From Microbulbifer variabilis (GTDB lineage: Bacteria > Pseudomonadota > Gammaproteobacteria > Pseudomonadales > Cellvibrionaceae), in contig NZ_JAIVKI010000021.1 of the NCBI RefSeq assembly GCF_020524905.1, forward strand, positions 17,973 to 81,972: DNA of 64,000 nt, read 5' to 3'. Shown here one piece after another: positions 52,119-63,600 of the stretch (the stretch's first letter is position 1; each line of letters starts with the position of its first letter). Both the position numbers and the translations under genes were made by a program. The notes below the pieces were generated by a model that searched no databases, was not told where the DNA came from, and saw only the letters and a program-made list of their open reading frames with translations.

Positions 52119-52235
52119 TTAGCCTTGACGCTGCTTGTGACGTGGCTCAGCGCTGCAGATTACCCGCAGAACGCCCTTGCGACGTACGATTTTGCAGTTA
52201 CGGCAGATCTTTTTTACAGAAGCGCGTACTTTCAT
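52119..52235 (-). CDS. rpmJ: 50S ribosomal protein L36
   Basis: A 38-aa protein read directly from the minus strand: [20 protein letters not shown], then [18 protein letters not shown]. The zinc ligands Cys11, Cys14, Cys27 and His33 are present, so this is the zinc-binding form. It lies 41 bp after secY and closes the spc operon. Confidence 0.97.
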   Translation of the reverse strand: MKVRASVKKICRNCKIVRRKGVLRVICSAEPRHKQRQG

Positions 52236-52276
52236 GACCTTACCTCAATTCAATCAAACTGCGAGCAGGTGACGCA

Positions 52277-53623
52277 CTAGCGACGACCGTAGCTTTGCAG
52301 GTTCGCTTTTTTCATCAAGCCTTCGTACTGGTGCGACAGCAGATGCGATTGTACCTGTGCCATAAAGTCCATCACCACTACTACAACGATCAGCAGTGAG
52401 GTACCCCCCAGATAGAAGGGAACGTTAAACCCAACTACCAGGAACTGCGGCAGCAGGGATACCAGTGCGATATACACAGCACCTACCAGAGTGAGTCGGG
52501 TCAGCACGCTGTCGATATAGCGGGCTGTCTGCTCACCTGGGCGGATACCAGGTACATAGGCACCGGACTTCTTCAGGTTATCTGCAACTTCATTTGGGTT
52601 GAACATCAACGCCGTATAGAAGAAACAGAAGAAACCAATCAGCAGTGCGAACAGAATAATGTTCAGCGGCTGCCCTGGTCCCAGCTGCAATGCCATCCAC
52701 TGCAGGATCTGGGCACCAATACCCTCACCACCCTGGCCAAACCACTGTGCCAGCGTCGCTGGGAACAGCAGAATACTGCTGGCGAAGATCACCGGAATAA
52801 CACCGGCCATGTTCACCTTCAGAGGCAGATGGCTCGCCTGCGCAGCGGGTGCTGCGGAGTAACGACCGGCCTGACGCCTGGCGTGGTTGATGGTGATTCG
52901 GCGCTGGCCGCGCTCCATCACCACAACAAAGAACACCACGGCTAGAGCGATAACACCGATGATCAGCAGCATAAGGATATGCAGCTCACCCTGACGGGCC
53001 TGCTCAAACGCCTGGCCGATGGCGCCGGGCAAGCCTGCCACGATACCGGCAAAAATCAGCATGGAAATGCCGTTGCCCACTCCGCGCTCAGTGATCTGCT
53101 CACCGAGCCACATCATGAATACGGCACCGGTCACCAGTGACGTTACCGCCACAAAGTAAAAACCAAACGCAGGCTCAGATGAGTATGCCAGGTTTTGCCC
53201 TGCCAACCCGAAAGTCATACCGATACCCTGTATCAGGGCCAGCAGTACCGTCAGGTAACGGGTGTACTGGTTGATCTTACGCCTTCCGGCCTCCCCTTCC
53301 TTCTTCAGAGCTTCCAGAGAGGGAGTCACCGCACTCATCAACTGCATGATGATGGATGCGGAGATGTAGGGCATGATACCCAGAGCCAGAATACTCATCC
53401 TTTCCAGGGCGCCGCCTGAGAACATGTTAAACAGGCCAAGGATGGTTCCCTGATTCTGATTAAACAGGTTTGACAGCTTTTCCGGATCAATGCCGGGCAC
53501 CGGAATATGTGTTCCCAGACGATAAACTACTATCGCTAGAAACAGAAAACGAAGGCGAGCCCAAAGCTCGCCCAATCCCTTGCTGTTGCCCAGGGGATTT
53601 CCACCGGATCCTGGTCGTGCCAT
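52277..53623 (-). CDS. secY: Protein translocase subunit SecY
   Basis: The channel-forming subunit of the SecYEG translocon. 448 aa with ten hydrophobic segments; [43 protein letters not shown] and [13 protein letters not shown] are typical. 11 bp after rplO. Confidence 0.98.
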   Translation of the reverse strand: MARPGSGGNPLGNSKGLGELWARLRFLFLAIVVYRLGTHIPVPGIDPEKLSNLFNQNQGTILGLFNMFSGGALERMSILALGIMPYISASIIMQLMSAVTPSLEALKKEGEAGRRKINQYTRYLTVLLALIQGIGMTFGLAGQNLAYSSEPAFGFYFVAVTSLVTGAVFMMWLGEQITERGVGNGISMLIFAGIVAGLPGAIGQAFEQARQGELHILMLLIIGVIALAVVFFVVVMERGQRRITINHARRQAGRYSAAPAAQASHLPLKVNMAGVIPVIFASSILLFPATLAQWFGQGGEGIGAQILQWMALQLGPGQPLNIILFALLIGFFCFFYTALMFNPNEVADNLKKSGAYVPGIRPGEQTARYIDSVLTRLTLVGAVYIALVSLLPQFLVVGFNVPFYLGGTSLLIVVVVVMDFMAQVQSHLLSHQYEGLMKKANLQSYGRR

Positions 53624-53634
53624 TGGCGCCTCGA

Positions 53635-54069
53635 TTAGTCTTCTATTTTACCGCCAGCAGCTTCGATAGCCGCCTTTGCACCCTTGGTCACTCCCAGACC
53701 CTTTACGGTAACCGCTTTAGTCAGCTCACCTGAGAGAAACACTTTGGCGCGTTTAATATGGCCGCCGATGATATCGGCATTCTTAAGCGCTGCCAAATCG
53801 ATTACGTCACTTTCTACCTTGGCCAGCTCTGCCAGACGTACTTCTGCGGTGAAGCGAGAAACACGAGCGGTGAAACCGTACTTAGGTAGACGCTTCTGCA
53901 AAGGCATCTGACCGCCTTCGAAGCCCGGACGAACGCTGCCGCCGGAACGCGCTTTTTGACCTTTGTGGCCGCGGCCACCGGTCTTACCTAAACCACTACC
54001 AATACCACGGCCAACGCGCTTGGCGCTGTGCTTGTGGCCTTGTGCGGGAGACAGGTCATTCAAACGCAT
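53635..54069 (-). CDS. rplO: 50S ribosomal protein L15
   Basis: 144 aa from the ATG at 54069 ([20 protein letters not shown]). The Gly/Lys-rich extension [19 protein letters not shown] enters the 50S core. It begins 1 bp after the rpmD stop, so the two are coupled. Confidence 0.97.
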   Translation of the reverse strand: MRLNDLSPAQGHKHSAKRVGRGIGSGLGKTGGRGHKGQKARSGGSVRPGFEGGQMPLQKRLPKYGFTARVSRFTAEVRLAELAKVESDVIDLAALKNADIIGGHIKRAKVFLSGELTKAVTVKGLGVTKGAKAAIEAAGGKIED

Positions 54070-54070
54070 G

Positions 54071-54256
54071 TTATTCCCCCTCAACCTTAACCAGGTAGTT
54101 TACTTTGTTGATCATGCCGCGTACGGAAGGAGTATCTTCCACTTCCACTGTGTGGCCGATGCGGCGCAGGCCCAGACCCGCAACGCACGCCTGATGACTT
54201 TTCAGGCGTCCGTTGATGCTTTTGGTCTGGGTGACTTTAATGGTCTTCTTAGCCAT
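54071..54256 (-). CDS. rpmD: 50S ribosomal protein L30
   Basis: 61 aa, [20 protein letters not shown] start, [20 protein letters not shown] core. Normal bacterial L30 length. Confidence 0.96.
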   Translation of the reverse strand: MAKKTIKVTQTKSINGRLKSHQACVAGLGLRRIGHTVEVEDTPSVRGMINKVNYLVKVEGE

Positions 54257-54294
54257 GGTCTTAACCCACCAATAACCTTAAATCCGAGCTGTGA

Positions 54295-54801
54295 TTAGCC
54301 CAGAATCTCTTCGACTGATTTACCACGCTTGGCTGCAACATCACCTGGGCTCTGCATTTGATCCAGAGCTTTGAAAGTTGCACGCACTACGTTCACCGGG
54401 TTGGTGGAGCCGTAACACTTAGCCAATACGTTGTGTACACCGGCCATTTCCAGTACGGAGCGCATGGCACCGCCGGCAATTACACCGGTACCCTGGGAAG
54501 CGGGCTGCATGTAAACCTTGGAACCACCGTGACGACCATTGGTAGCGTACTGGATGGTATCACCATTCAGTTCTACCTGGATCATGTTGCGGCGTGCAGC
54601 TTCCATCGCTTTCTGAATCGCAACAGGCACTTCACGTGCCTTGCCACGACCGAAACCGATACGGCCGTTGCCGTCGCCAACTACGGTCAGTGCGGTAAAG
54701 GCGAAGATACGACCACCTTTAACAGTCTTGGCAACGCGATTGACCTGGACCAGCTTTTCCTGCAGGCCTTCGTCGTTGCTTTTGTCTTTCTCTCTAGCCA
54801 T
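54295..54801 (-). CDS. rpsE: 30S ribosomal protein S5
   Basis: 168 aa. The double-stranded-RNA-binding-like N-terminus ([20 protein letters not shown]) includes the region where spectinomycin resistance changes occur. [19 protein letters not shown] is the family signature. Confidence 0.98.
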   Translation of the reverse strand: MAREKDKSNDEGLQEKLVQVNRVAKTVKGGRIFAFTALTVVGDGNGRIGFGRGKAREVPVAIQKAMEAARRNMIQVELNGDTIQYATNGRHGGSKVYMQPASQGTGVIAGGAMRSVLEMAGVHNVLAKCYGSTNPVNVVRATFKALDQMQSPGDVAAKRGKSVEEILG

Positions 54802-54811
54802 AACTCAACCC

Positions 54812-55162
54812 TTAGAATTTCAGACCGGCTTCGCGGGCAGCGTCAGCCAGAGCCTTAATACGGCCATGGTACTTGAAGCCACTGCGATCGAAGGCAACTA
54901 CTTCAACACCAGCGGCTTTCGCACGCTCAGCGATCAGTTTGCCAACCGCAGAAGCGGCATCGGCGTTACCGGTTTTACCTTCGCGCAGGTCCTTGTCCAG
55001 GGTAGAGGCGGAAGCCAATACCGAGTTGCCTTCGGCAGACAGGATCTGTGCGTAAATGTGACGCGGTGTGCGGTTCACGGTGAGGCGAACGGCGCCCAGC
55101 TCACGGATCTTAGCGCGGGCACGACGTGCACGACGCAAGCGAGATGCTTTCTTAACGTTCAT
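54812..55162 (-). CDS. rplR: 50S ribosomal protein L18
   Basis: 116 aa. Binds 5S r[23 protein letters not shown] at the N-terminus and [20 protein letters not shown] at the C-terminus. Confidence 0.97.
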   Translation of the reverse strand: MNVKKASRLRRARRARAKIRELGAVRLTVNRTPRHIYAQILSAEGNSVLASASTLDKDLREGKTGNADAASAVGKLIAERAKAAGVEVVAFDRSGFKYHGRIKALADAAREAGLKF

Positions 55163-55175
55163 ATCTATGCCCTAT

Positions 55176-55709
55176 TTACTTCTTCTTGGCCTCTTTGCGA
55201 TACACGCGTTCATCGGCATAACGGACACCCTTACCTTTGTAGGGCTCCGGCGGACGGAACGCGCGGATCTCAGCGGCCACTTGGCCCAACAGCTGTTTAT
55301 TGCTGCTCTTGAGTACGATTTCAGTCTGGGATGGAGTTTCCGCAGTCACACCTTCCGGCAACTGATAATCGATCGGATGGGAGAAGCCCAGGGTCAGGTT
55401 AACCGTTTTACCGGCGGCTTTCGCACGATAACCTACACCCAGCAACTGCAACTTCTTCTCGAAGCCAGCGCTTACGCCTATCACCATGTTGTTAACCAGT
55501 GCACGGGTGGTACCCGCAAGAGCTCTGGCTTGCTTGGAGTTATTGCGCGCGGCAAAAGTCAGCTGGCTGTCAGCCTGGCCAACTTCTACATCACCGTGAA
55601 TAACCATATCCAGGTTACCACTACCGCCTTTAACAGCGATGTTTTGACCTTTAAGGTCAACGGTAACACCTGCGGGGATAACTACCGGACTATTTGCTAC
55701 TCGAGACAT
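55176..55709 (-). CDS. rplF: 50S ribosomal protein L6
   Basis: 177 aa with two similar domains. [19 protein letters not shown] start and [20 protein letters not shown] signature near the end. Confidence 0.98.
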   Translation of the reverse strand: MSRVANSPVVIPAGVTVDLKGQNIAVKGGSGNLDMVIHGDVEVGQADSQLTFAARNNSKQARALAGTTRALVNNMVIGVSAGFEKKLQLLGVGYRAKAAGKTVNLTLGFSHPIDYQLPEGVTAETPSQTEIVLKSSNKQLLGQVAAEIRAFRPPEPYKGKGVRYADERVYRKEAKKK

Positions 55710-55721
55710 TGCGACCCCCGC

Positions 55722-56114
55722 TTAGAATACGGTGCAAAGCACTTCACCACCGACACCGGCCTGACGCGCAGCGCGATCAGTCATCACACCATTGGAGGTG
55801 GAAACGATCGCGATACCCAGACCACCGCGCACGGTTGGCAGAGCTTTTTTACCAGTGTAAGCGCGCAAACCCGGACGGGAAACGCGGTTCAGCTCGGCGA
55901 TAACCGGTTTACCCTGGAAGTATTTCAGGGCAATGGTCAACTCCGGCTTACTACTTTCGCTTACATTCAAATCAGTAACATAACCTTCGTCTTTCAGGAC
56001 TTTAGCTACAGCTACTTTCAGTTTGGATGAAGGCATGGTGACTTCCGCTTTTCCGCGTGCCAGGGCATTGCGGATGCGAGTCAGCATATCTGCCAACGGA
56101 TCTTGCATACTCAT
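55722..56114 (-). CDS. rpsH: 30S ribosomal protein S8
   Basis: 130 aa; [20 protein letters not shown] start and [20 protein letters not shown] end. In E. coli S8 represses the spc operon by binding the rplX-rplE region; such control is likely here but not visible. Confidence 0.98.
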   Translation of the reverse strand: MSMQDPLADMLTRIRNALARGKAEVTMPSSKLKVAVAKVLKDEGYVTDLNVSESSKPELTIALKYFQGKPVIAELNRVSRPGLRAYTGKKALPTVRGGLGIAIVSTSNGVMTDRAARQAGVGGEVLCTVF

Positions 56115-56154
56115 TTTATGAGACTCCTCAAATCTGCCTTAAACCAGCTGGTAA

Positions 56155-56460
56155 TTACCAGCTGGACTTCACGAGGCCAGGAACATCACCACGCATAGCG
56201 GCTTCACGCAATTTGTTACGGCACAGGCCGAACTTGCGGTAAACGGCGTGGGGGCGACCAGTGATACGACAGCGACGTTGCTGACGTACCGGGCTTGCAT
56301 CGCGCGGCATTTTTTGCAGCTTGAGTTGAGCCTCCCACTGCTCCTCTTCGGAAGCAGTGGCACTGGCGATGATCGCCTTCAGCTCTTGACGCTTTTCAGC
56401 GTACTTAGCTGCGGTTCGAGCGCGTTTGTTTTCACGCGCAATCATGGATTTCTTCGCCAT
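56155..56460 (-). CDS. rpsN: 30S ribosomal protein S14
   Basis: 101 aa, the long zinc-independent form. [20 protein letters not shown] and [18 protein letters not shown] are present without the CxxC pairs. Confidence 0.97.
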   Translation of the reverse strand: MAKKSMIARENKRARTAAKYAEKRQELKAIIASATASEEEQWEAQLKLQKMPRDASPVRQQRRCRITGRPHAVYRKFGLCRNKLREAAMRGDVPGLVKSSW

Positions 56461-56469
56461 GGAATCCTC

Positions 56470-57009
56470 TTATCCCTTGAAAGGGAAGTTGAACGCTTTC
56501 AGCAGCGCGCGACCTTGATCGTCGCTTGCAGCTGTAGTGGTAATACAAATATCCAGACCGCGGAGCTTGTCTACTTTGTCGTAGTCAATTTCCGGGAAGA
56601 TGATTTGCTCGGTCACGCCCATAGAGAAGTTACCGCGGCCATCGAACTGCTTCGGGCTAATGCCACGGAAGTCGCGGATACGCGGAATCGCGATGTCAAC
56701 CAAACGCTCCAGGAACTCATACATGCGCTCACCGCGCAGAGTTACCTTGCAGCCGATCGGCCAACCGTCGCGAATCTTAAAGCCCGCAATAGACTTGCGT
56801 GCTTTAGTAACGATGGGCTTTTGACCAGTAATTGCTGTCATATCACTGACAGCGTGCTCCAGCACCTTTTTATCACCAATCGCTTCACCAACACCCATGT
56901 TGATGGTGATCTTGGTGATGCGCGGCACTGCCATCACATTCTCGAGACCCAGCTCTTCTTTAAGCTTGGGCGCGAGTTCCTTAGTGTAGAGCTCTTTAAG
57001 CTTTGCCAT
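56470..57009 (-). CDS. rplE: 50S ribosomal protein L5
   Basis: 179 aa; [20 protein letters not shown] near the start and [20 protein letters not shown] further on. Contacts 5S rRNA. Confidence 0.98.
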   Translation of the reverse strand: MAKLKELYTKELAPKLKEELGLENVMAVPRITKITINMGVGEAIGDKKVLEHAVSDMTAITGQKPIVTKARKSIAGFKIRDGWPIGCKVTLRGERMYEFLERLVDIAIPRIRDFRGISPKQFDGRGNFSMGVTEQIIFPEIDYDKVDKLRGLDICITTTAASDDQGRALLKAFNFPFKG

Positions 57010-57040
57010 GATCTACCAACCTGCTTTTGCGTCAAGAGCC

Positions 57041-57352
57041 TTAGATGGCTTCGCCGCTGGATTTGAAGACGCGAATCTTAGTGCCGTCTTCCAGTACTTT
57101 AAAGCCCACCCGGTCAGCCTTCTGGGTGTTAGGGTTGAAGATGGCTACGTTGGAAGCTTGAATAGCAGCTTCTTTCTCAACGATGCCACCAGCAATGCCC
57201 AGCTGGGGATTTGGCTTTTGGTGTTTCTTGATCATCTGTATGCCGGAAACAATCAGGCGGCCGTCGTTCAGTACTTTACGTACTGAACCACGTTTGCCCT
57301 TGTCGCGACCGGCGATAACGATCACTTCATCGTCACGCTTGATCTTGCGCAT
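57041..57352 (-). CDS. rplX: 50S ribosomal protein L24
   Basis: 103 aa; KOW motif in [20 protein letters not shown]. An early 23S rRNA binder in 50S assembly. Confidence 0.97.
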   Translation of the reverse strand: MRKIKRDDEVIVIAGRDKGKRGSVRKVLNDGRLIVSGIQMIKKHQKPNPQLGIAGGIVEKEAAIQASNVAIFNPNTQKADRVGFKVLEDGTKIRVFKSSGEAI

Positions 57353-57372
57353 AACTCTTCTCCGCTCGAGGC

Positions 57373-57741
57373 TTAGATAACTTCGGGGGCGAGCGAGATG
57401 ATCTTCATGAACTTCTCACCGCGCAGTTCGCGAGTTACCGGACCAAAAATACGGGTGCCAACCGGCGCCAATTGCTGGTTCAGCAGTACCGCTGCGTTAT
57501 CGTCAAATTTAATCAGGGAACCGTCGTTACGGCGCACACCTTTTTTGGTGCGAACCACAACAGCGTTCATTACCTGACCTTTCTTTACTTTACCGCGGGG
57601 AATGGCTTCCTTAACGGTCACCTTGATAATGTCGCCCACGCCGGCATAACGACGATGGGAGCCGCCCAGCACCTTGATGCACATGACGCGGCGAGCCCCA
57701 CTGTTGTCAGCTACTTCTAAGTAGGATTCCGCTTGAATCAT
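57373..57741 (-). CDS. rplN: 50S ribosomal protein L14
   Basis: 122 aa; [20 protein letters not shown] start. First gene of the spc part of the cluster. The 46 bp to rpsQ hold no clear promoter or terminator, so it is probably read through from S10. Confidence 0.98.
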   Translation of the reverse strand: MIQAESYLEVADNSGARRVMCIKVLGGSHRRYAGVGDIIKVTVKEAIPRGKVKKGQVMNAVVVRTKKGVRRNDGSLIKFDDNAAVLLNQQLAPVGTRIFGPVTRELRGEKFMKIISLAPEVI

Positions 57742-57787
57742 TGTCTCTCTCCGAAACCTTTCAATTCGGCAGTCAATGCGCTAGGGG

Positions 57788-58051
57788 TTATACCTTCGCC
57801 GCACGCTCTACAATTTTCTGCAAGGACCAGGACTTGCTCTTGGACAGCGGACGAGATTCCTCGATGGTTACAACATCGCCGATGTTGCACTCATTGTTCT
57901 CGTCATGTGCCTTGAGCTTGGTGGACTTGCTCACAATTTTGCCGTAGATCGGGTGCTTAACACGGCGCTCGATCAAAACGGTGATGGTTTTATCCATCTT
58001 GTCACTCACAACCTTACCGGTCAGAGTACGCTTCAGTTTTGCTTCAGCCAT
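57788..58051 (-). CDS. rpsQ: 30S ribosomal protein S17
   Basis: 87 aa; [20 protein letters not shown] and [20 protein letters not shown]. Last gene of the S10 part. Confidence 0.97.
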   Translation of the reverse strand: MAEAKLKRTLTGKVVSDKMDKTITVLIERRVKHPIYGKIVSKSTKLKAHDENNECNIGDVVTIEESRPLSKSKSWSLQKIVERAAKV

Positions 58052-58053
58052 GA

Positions 58054-58245
58054 TTAGTTACCTGCCTTCTCGGTCAACACAGTCTTTATGCGAGCAATGT
58101 CGCGACGAGTCTGCTTCAGCAGATGAGTCTGAGCCAGCTGACCGGTGGACTTTTGCATACGAAGCTTAAATTGAGCTTCGAGCTGGTTCAGCAGTTCCTG
58201 GTTCAGCTCTTCAACTGACTTTTCGCGTAGATCTGCAGTCTTCAT
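58054..58245 (-). CDS. rpmC: 50S ribosomal protein L29
   Basis: 63 aa, mostly helical. [20 protein letters not shown] start. Overlaps the rplP stop by 1 bp. Confidence 0.97.
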   Translation of the reverse strand: MKTADLREKSVEELNQELLNQLEAQFKLRMQKSTGQLAQTHLLKQTRRDIARIKTVLTEKAGN

Positions 58246-58658
58246 TACATCACCGAACGCTTAACGAAAGTTGTTTTTACAGGCAGCTTGGCCGCAGCAA
58301 GTGCGAAAGCCTCACGAGCCAGCTCTTCGGACACACCCTCCATTTCATAGAGGACTTTGCCCGGCTGGATCTGAGCTACCCAGTATTCAACGCCACCTTT
58401 ACCTTTACCCATACGGACTTCGAGGGGCTTATTGGTAATTGGCTTGTCCGGAAACACGCGAATCCAGATTTTACCGCCACGTTTAACGTGACGAGTCATT
58501 GCGCGACGAGCCGCTTCGATCTGGCGCGCAGTAATGCGACCGCGACCGATGGCCTTCAGGCCAAACTCGCCAAAGCTCACTTTAGAGCCGCGCTGAGAAA
58601 GACCGCGGTTGCGACCCTTCTGTACCTTGCGGAATTTTGTACGCTTTGGTTGCAGCAT
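58245..58658 (-). CDS. rplP: 50S ribosomal protein L16
   Basis: 137 aa; [20 protein letters not shown] start, [20 protein letters not shown]. Lies near the A site. Confidence 0.98.
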   Translation of the reverse strand: MLQPKRTKFRKVQKGRNRGLSQRGSKVSFGEFGLKAIGRGRITARQIEAARRAMTRHVKRGGKIWIRVFPDKPITNKPLEVRMGKGKGGVEYWVAQIQPGKVLYEMEGVSEELAREAFALAAAKLPVKTTFVKRSVM

Positions 58659-58669
58659 CTGCGTACCCC

Positions 58670-59350
58670 TTATTTAGCAGCTTTCTTGCGGGTCTTAGCC
58701 GGCTTCTCATCGGGCATTTCGTCACCGATGACTTCGCCTTTAAAGATCCACACCTTGATACCGATGATGCCGTAGGTAGTCATCGCTTCAGCAGTGGCGT
58801 AGTCGATGTTGGCACGCAGGGTGTGCAGAGGCACACGACCTTCGCGGTACCATTCGGTACGTGCGATTTCCGCACCACCGAGACGACCACTTACCTGAAT
58901 CTTGATACCTTCAGCGCCCTGACGCATAGCGTTCTGCACGGCACGCTTCATAGCGCGACGGAACATAACGCGGCGTTCCAGCTGCTGGGCAACGTTCTGG
59001 CCAACCAGAGCGGCGTCCATATCAGGCTTGCGCACTTCTTCGATATCGATGTGCACAGGTACGCCCATCTGCGCACTTACGTCGTTGCGCAGACGTTCTA
59101 CGTCTTCACCTTTTTTACCGATCACGATGCCCGGACGCGCAGTGTGAATAGTCACACGAGCGGTGTTCGCCGGACGTTCGATCTCGATGCGGCTCACGGA
59201 AGCGTGGGCCAGTTTTTTGCGAATGTATTCGCGAACTTTCAGATCCGTGTACAGCTTGTCTGCGTACTCGTCGCTGCCGGCATACCAAACAGAGGTATGC
59301 TTTTTAACGATACCCAGACGAATGCCGGTAGGATGTACTTTTTGTCCCAT
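58670..59350 (-). CDS. rpsC: 30S ribosomal protein S3
   Basis: 226 aa; KH domain with [13 protein letters not shown], family start [21 protein letters not shown]-terminal Lys-rich tail. Confidence 0.98.
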   Translation of the reverse strand: MGQKVHPTGIRLGIVKKHTSVWYAGSDEYADKLYTDLKVREYIRKKLAHASVSRIEIERPANTARVTIHTARPGIVIGKKGEDVERLRNDVSAQMGVPVHIDIEEVRKPDMDAALVGQNVAQQLERRVMFRRAMKRAVQNAMRQGAEGIKIQVSGRLGGAEIARTEWYREGRVPLHTLRANIDYATAEAMTTYGIIGIKVWIFKGEVIGDEMPDEKPAKTRKKAAK

Positions 59351-59369
59351 GGTTTTCTCGCCTGTTCTC

Positions 59370-59702
59370 TTATTTCTCGGCCACTTTCACAGTGATGTGA
59401 CAAGTACGCTTAAGAATGCGATCTGCACGACCTTTCGCACGCGGTTTAATGCGCTTCATGGTCATACCTTCGTCCACAAAAATTGTGGAAACCTTCAGCT
59501 CGTCAACGTCAGCACCTTCGTTGTGCTCGGCATTGGCAATGGCCGACTCCAGTACTTTCTTGACGATCGCTGCACCCTTTTTATTGCTAAATGCAAGAAT
59601 ATCCAGGGCTTCTTCAACGCCTTTGCCGCGAACCTGATCAGCTACCAGTCGCGCCTTTTGCGCCGATAGACGTGCGCCGCGTAATTTTGCTGCTACTTCC
59701 AT
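59370..59702 (-). CDS. rplV: 50S ribosomal protein L22
   Basis: 110 aa; [20 protein letters not shown] and [20 protein letters not shown]. Its loop lines the peptide exit tunnel. Confidence 0.98.
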   Translation of the reverse strand: MEVAAKLRGARLSAQKARLVADQVRGKGVEEALDILAFSNKKGAAIVKKVLESAIANAEHNEGADVDELKVSTIFVDEGMTMKRIKPRAKGRADRILKRTCHITVKVAEK

Positions 59703-59717
59703 CTTTTTAACCTCGGC

Positions 59718-59996
59718 TTAGCGCTTCTTCGCTTTCTTGTCCGCAGCATGACCGCGGTAAGTGCGGGTAGCAGCGAACTCGCCCAGTTTGTGGCCAACCA
59801 TTTCTTCGTTAACCAAAACGGGCACGTGTTGACGACCGTTGTGCACGGCAATCGTCAGTCCAACCATTTCCGGCATAATCATGGAACGGCGGGACCAGGT
59901 TTTAATCGGTCGACGATCGTTTGCTTCAATCGCCGCCTCCACCTTCTTGATCAAATGAAGATCAATAAAGGGACCTTTCTTTAATGAGCGTGGCAC
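59718..59996 (-). CDS. rpsS: 30S ribosomal protein S19
   Basis: 92 aa; [20 protein letters not shown] start, [20 protein letters not shown] core. Confidence 0.98.
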   Translation of the reverse strand: MPRSLKKGPFIDLHLIKKVEAAIEANDRRPIKTWSRRSMIMPEMVGLTIAVHNGRQHVPVLVNEEMVGHKLGEFAATRTYRGHAADKKAKKR

Positions 59997-60033
59997 TGTC
60001 GATTCCTCTCTAGCTGCTCAGACACCGCGCGGC

Positions 60034-60858
60034 TTACTTGCCGCGGCGACGTACTATCATCTTATCGGTGCGCTTGTTCTTGCGCGTTTTCTTACCCTTG
60101 GTCGGAACGCCCCATGGAGTAACCGGGTGACGACCACCAGAGGTGCGACCTTCACCACCACCATGCGGGTGATCTACCGGGTTCATCGCCACACCGCGAA
60201 CGGTAGGACGAACACCGCGCCAGCGAGTAGCACCGGCTTTACCCAGCTTACGCAGGCTGTGCTCGGAGTTACTTACTTCGCCCAGTGTTGCGCGACACTC
60301 GGTGAGAACCTTGCGCATTTCGCCGGAACGCAGACGAATAGTCGCGTACTGGCCTTCACGGGCTACCAGCTGTACGGATGCGCCAGCGGAACGAGCCAAC
60401 TGAGCACCTTTGCCAGGCTTCAGCTCGATGCCGTGAATAACAGCACCCACCGGTACATTGCGCAGAGGCAGGGTGTTGCCCACTACAATCGGTGCGGCAT
60501 CGCCGGACTGAATAGTGGCACCAACCTTGAGGCCTTTCGGTGCGATAATGTAACGACGTTCACCATCGGCGTAGCAAACCAGAGCGATGTGCGCGCTGCG
60601 GTTAGGATCGTACTCCAGACGCTCAACTTTAGCCGGAATTCCGTCTTTATTGCGCTTGAAGTCGATTACGCGATAGTGCTGCTTGTGACCACCACCAATG
60701 TGGCGAGTGGTGATACGACCATTGTTGTTACGGCCACCGGTTTTGCTCTTGCTCTCTACCAGAGGAGCATAAGGAGCACCCTTGTGCAGGTCGGGGTTAA
60801 CAACCTTAACCAGGTGACGACGGCCGGCGGAGGTCGGTTTTGTTTTTACAATTGCCAT
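60034..60858 (-). CDS. rplB: 50S ribosomal protein L2
   Basis: 274 aa; [20 protein letters not shown] and [20 protein letters not shown]. Required for subunit joining and near the peptidyl transferase centre. Confidence 0.98.
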   Translation of the reverse strand: MAIVKTKPTSAGRRHLVKVVNPDLHKGAPYAPLVESKSKTGGRNNNGRITTRHIGGGHKQHYRVIDFKRNKDGIPAKVERLEYDPNRSAHIALVCYADGERRYIIAPKGLKVGATIQSGDAAPIVVGNTLPLRNVPVGAVIHGIELKPGKGAQLARSAGASVQLVAREGQYATIRLRSGEMRKVLTECRATLGEVSNSEHSLRKLGKAGATRWRGVRPTVRGVAMNPVDHPHGGGEGRTSGGRHPVTPWGVPTKGKKTRKNKRTDKMIVRRRGK

Positions 60859-60872
60859 TGTAACAGTCCCCT

Positions 60873-61169
60873 TTACTCAGCAGCTTCAAAGTTGATGTCG
60901 CTGCCTTCGGCCAGGCGAACGTAGGCTTTTTTCCAATCGCTGCGACGGCCCATGCCGTAGCGGGTGCGCTTGGTTTTGCCTTTTACGTTCACGGTGCGAA
61001 CCTGCTCAACAGAAACGTTAAACAGTTTTTCAACCGCGGCCTTGATCTCAGCTTTTTCGGCATCGGTGGAAACCTTGAAAACTACCTGGTTGGCGCTATC
61101 GGCCAGCACAGCAGCTTTTTCGGAAATTACCGGGCCCAGCAGTACTTTGTAGAGTCGCTCTTGGTTCAT
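60873..61169 (-). CDS. rplW: 50S ribosomal protein L23
   Basis: 98 aa; [20 protein letters not shown] start region. Docking site for trigger factor and SRP at the tunnel exit. Overlaps the rplD stop by 4 bp. Confidence 0.97.
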   Translation of the reverse strand: MNQERLYKVLLGPVISEKAAVLADSANQVVFKVSTDAEKAEIKAAVEKLFNVSVEQVRTVNVKGKTKRTRYGMGRRSDWKKAYVRLAEGSDINFEAAE

Positions 61170-61780
61170 CCCAGCACCTCTTCAATTTTCTTGAGCGCAG
61201 AAACGGTAACCACGACCTTATCAAAGCGAATCAGGCTTACTGGATCGATCGCCTGCACATCGCGAACATCGATTTTGTGCAAGTTACGAGCGGCCAGGTA
61301 CAGGTTTTCGCTAACCTCTTCAGTCACGATCAGCGCTTCAGCGAGATCGAACTGAGCCAATTTGCTTACCAGTTGCTTGGTCTTGGGCGCGTCCACATCG
61401 AAGGACTCAACCACCACCAAACGCTCCTGACGAGCCAGCTCAGACAGGATGCAGCGCAGTGCAGCGCGGTACATCTTTTTGTTCAGCTTAACGCTGTGAT
61501 CACGCGGCTCAGCGGCGAAAGTTACACCACCGGAACGCCACAGCGGGCTGCGGATAGTACCGGCACGCGCGCGGCCAGTACCTTTTTGGCGCCAGGGCTT
61601 TTTACCGCCACCGGAAACATCAGAACGGTTCTTCTGCGCCTTGGTACCCTGACGAGCGCCAGCCATATAGGCGACAACTGCCTGGTGTACCAGATCTTGG
61701 TTGAACTCACGTCCGAAAGTCACTTCAGAGACAGCTACTGTGCCTTTAGCGCCTTCGGGAGTAGCGATATTCAGTTCCAT
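61166..61780 (-). CDS. rplD: 50S ribosomal protein L4
   Basis: 204 aa; [20 protein letters not shown] is the family loop. In E. coli L4 represses the S10 operon through its leader; the leader here is much shorter. Confidence 0.98.
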   Translation of the reverse strand: MELNIATPEGAKGTVAVSEVTFGREFNQDLVHQAVVAYMAGARQGTKAQKNRSDVSGGGKKPWRQKGTGRARAGTIRSPLWRSGGVTFAAEPRDHSVKLNKKMYRAALRCILSELARQERLVVVESFDVDAPKTKQLVSKLAQFDLAEALIVTEEVSENLYLAARNLHKIDVRDVQAIDPVSLIRFDKVVVTVSALKKIEEVLG

Positions 61781-61798
61781 ATCTAATTCCCCTCAGAC

Positions 61799-62434
61799 TT
61801 AGGCTTTTACTGCCGGACGAACGATAACGTTGCCACCGGGAGCACCGGGAACAGCGCCTTTAACCAGCAGCAGGTTGCGTTCGGCATCAACACGAACTAC
61901 TTCCAGGTTCTGCACGGTTACACGCTCAGCACCCATGTGTCCGGCCATTTTCTTGCCTTTCCATACGCGGCCAGGAGTCTGGCACTGACCGATAGAACCG
62001 GGAGCGCGGTGAGACAGAGAGTTACCGTGGGTTGCGTCCTGAGTGCGGAAATTCCAGCGCTTAATGCCACCCTGGAAACCTTTACCCTTGGAAGTGCCGG
62101 TTACGTCGATCTTCTGGCCAGCTTCGAAGCTGCTAACAGTGATCTCAGAACCGATTTCGAAAGTCTCTTCAGAACCGTCAGTGCGCAGCTCGAAAAGATT
62201 AGTGCCAGCCTCTACATTGGCTTTGGCGAAGTGGCCCGCTTCGGGCTTGGAGACACGGGAAGCCTTACGGGTACCCACTGCTACTTGAACAGCGGCATAG
62301 CCATCGGTTTCCACGGTTTTCACTTGAGTGACGCGATTCGGAGCAACCTCAACAACGGTTACCGGAATGGATACGCCATCTTCCGTGAAGATGCGAGTCA
62401 TGCCGCTCTTGCGGCCGACAATACCTATAGTCAT
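61799..62434 (-). CDS. rplC: 50S ribosomal protein L3
   Basis: 211 aa; [20 protein letters not shown] start, [20 protein letters not shown] signature including the conserved Gln methylated in E. coli. Confidence 0.98.
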   Translation of the reverse strand: MTIGIVGRKSGMTRIFTEDGVSIPVTVVEVAPNRVTQVKTVETDGYAAVQVAVGTRKASRVSKPEAGHFAKANVEAGTNLFELRTDGSEETFEIGSEITVSSFEAGQKIDVTGTSKGKGFQGGIKRWNFRTQDATHGNSLSHRAPGSIGQCQTPGRVWKGKKMAGHMGAERVTVQNLEVVRVDAERNLLLVKGAVPGAPGGNVIVRPAVKA

Positions 62435-62545
62435 CTTATTAACCTCTCAGTGCACGGGGCTTTAACCCACTGCGGCCGCCCAGTTTCAGAGCGTTACACT
62501 ACCCAGACCTTTTTCGCCTGGGGTTCGGTAGTTAGTTAAAAGTGT

Positions 62546-62857
62546 TTAGCCGAGACTAATTTGGACCTCAACACCGGCCGCCAGATCGAGCTTCATCAGC
62601 GCGTCGACGGTTTTCTCGGTAGGCTCAACGATGTCCAGCAAACGCTTGTGAGTACGGATCTCATACTGGTCGCGAGCGTCTTTGTTAACGTGCGGGGAAA
62701 TCAGTACGGTGTACTTCTCTTTGCGAGTCGGCAGCGGGATTGGACCGCGAACTTGCGCGCCAGTGCGCTTAGCCGTCTCTACGATCTCCTGGGTAGACGC
62801 GTCGATCAGCTTGTGGTCGAACGCCTTCAGGCGAATTCGGATACGTTGACCCTGCAT
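62546..62857 (-). CDS. rpsJ: 30S ribosomal protein S10
   Basis: First gene of the S10 operon. 103 aa from the ATG at 62857 ([20 protein letters not shown]); the ORF is open five codons upstream. It also works with NusB in antitermination. The 111-bp gap to rplC shows no terminator. Confidence 0.98.
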   Translation of the reverse strand: MQGQRIRIRLKAFDHKLIDASTQEIVETAKRTGAQVRGPIPLPTRKEKYTVLISPHVNKDARDQYEIRTHKRLLDIVEPTEKTVDALMKLDLAAGVEVQISLG

Positions 62858-62931
62858 GGAATCAAACTCCAACTTATGAACTAAAGAACGTCCTTTCTCG
62901 CAGCCCCGAGGGCGGGCGAAAAGGAGCGCGA

Positions 62932-62960
62932 ATTCTACGAGGCGCGCAAGAGGCTGTCAA
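62932..62960 (-). promoter_or_regulatory. S10 operon promoter
   Basis: On the minus strand, a perfect TTGACA (62955-62960), a 17-base spacer and TAGAAT (62932-62937), then TCGCGCTCC. Transcription should start near 62925, about 68 nt before rpsJ. An inverted repeat, GGCTGT-N7-ACAGCC (62953-62971), overlaps the -35. Confidence 0.85.
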
Positions 62961-63032
62961 CTGTACAGCCTGATCAAATTTCAATCTGCTCAAACTACAA
63001 TGGAGTACCTTAAGTAAAACGAGGGTACAGCC

Positions 63033-63509
63033 ATGACTATTGCCGCAAGATTGAGTCAATACTTGAACGACCAATCGGTCGATTACCACCTGATACAGCA
63101 TCCCCACACCCGAACCAGCCGCGAGAGCGCCCACTCTGCCCATGTTCGTGAGGACCAGGTAGCCAAAGCCATCCTGCTGCGGGATAAGGAAGGCTTTGTA
63201 ATGGTGGTTATTCCCGCCAGCAGCAGCCTGGATCTGCGTGCAGTACACATGGAAACCGGCCGCAACAGCCTGGAGATGGTCGCCGAGAATGAATTGGGGT
63301 CAATTTTCCCCGACTGCGAACTGGGCGCCCTACCCCCGGTCGGACAAGCCTATGGCATTACCACCCTGCTAGACAGCGGGCTCAGCCGCTGTGAGACGAT
63401 CTTTTTTGAGGCGGGAGACCACGAAGAGCTGGTGGAAATGAATGGACCACAATTCAATAAACTGTTTGCCGGATGCCGAAGTGCCGACCTCAGCAAAGAC
63501 TGGCCATAA
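63033..63509 (+). CDS. YbaK/EbsC-family aminoacyl-tRNA deacylase-like protein
   Basis: A 158-aa YbaK/ProX-fold protein that would hydrolyse misacylated tRNA in trans. The conserved Lys is in DQVAKAILLRD; other core segments are FVMVVIPASSSLDLRAV, DCELGALPPVGQAYGI and CETIFFEAGDHEELVEM, which matches the usual GSISP/GN-type loop only loosely. GAGG lies nine bases upstream of the start. It is transcribed away from rpsJ and converges on tuf. A weak TACAAT (62996-63001) may be its -10. Which tRNA it edits cannot be told. Confidence 0.82.
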   Translation: MTIAARLSQYLNDQSVDYHLIQHPHTRTSRESAHSAHVREDQVAKAILLRDKEGFVMVVIPASSSLDLRAVHMETGRNSLEMVAENELGSIFPDCELGALPPVGQAYGITTLLDSGLSRCETIFFEAGDHEELVEMNGPQFNKLFAGCRSADLSKDWP

Positions 63510-63564
63510 GCAGTTTTGAGCTCGAAATAGCTCCCTTACAGCAAAGGAGCCCACTTGTAGAATG

Positions 63565-63600
63565 ACCCTGTGGTACTCCACAAATCGAGTATCACAGGGT
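63565..63600. other. Strong hairpin after the YbaK-like gene
   Basis: ACCCTGTGGTACTC and GAGTATCACAGGGT pair with one mismatch around an 8-base loop. It lies 55 bp after the stop and lacks a T run, so it is either a Rho-aided end, an RNA-stabilising hairpin or a protein site. Confidence 0.5.

Noticed and set aside
55068..56030. 320-codon plus-strand frame across rplF and rpsH
   Set aside because: It is fully antisense to ribosomal protein genes with standard lengths and starts; no ribosome binding site or family likeness.
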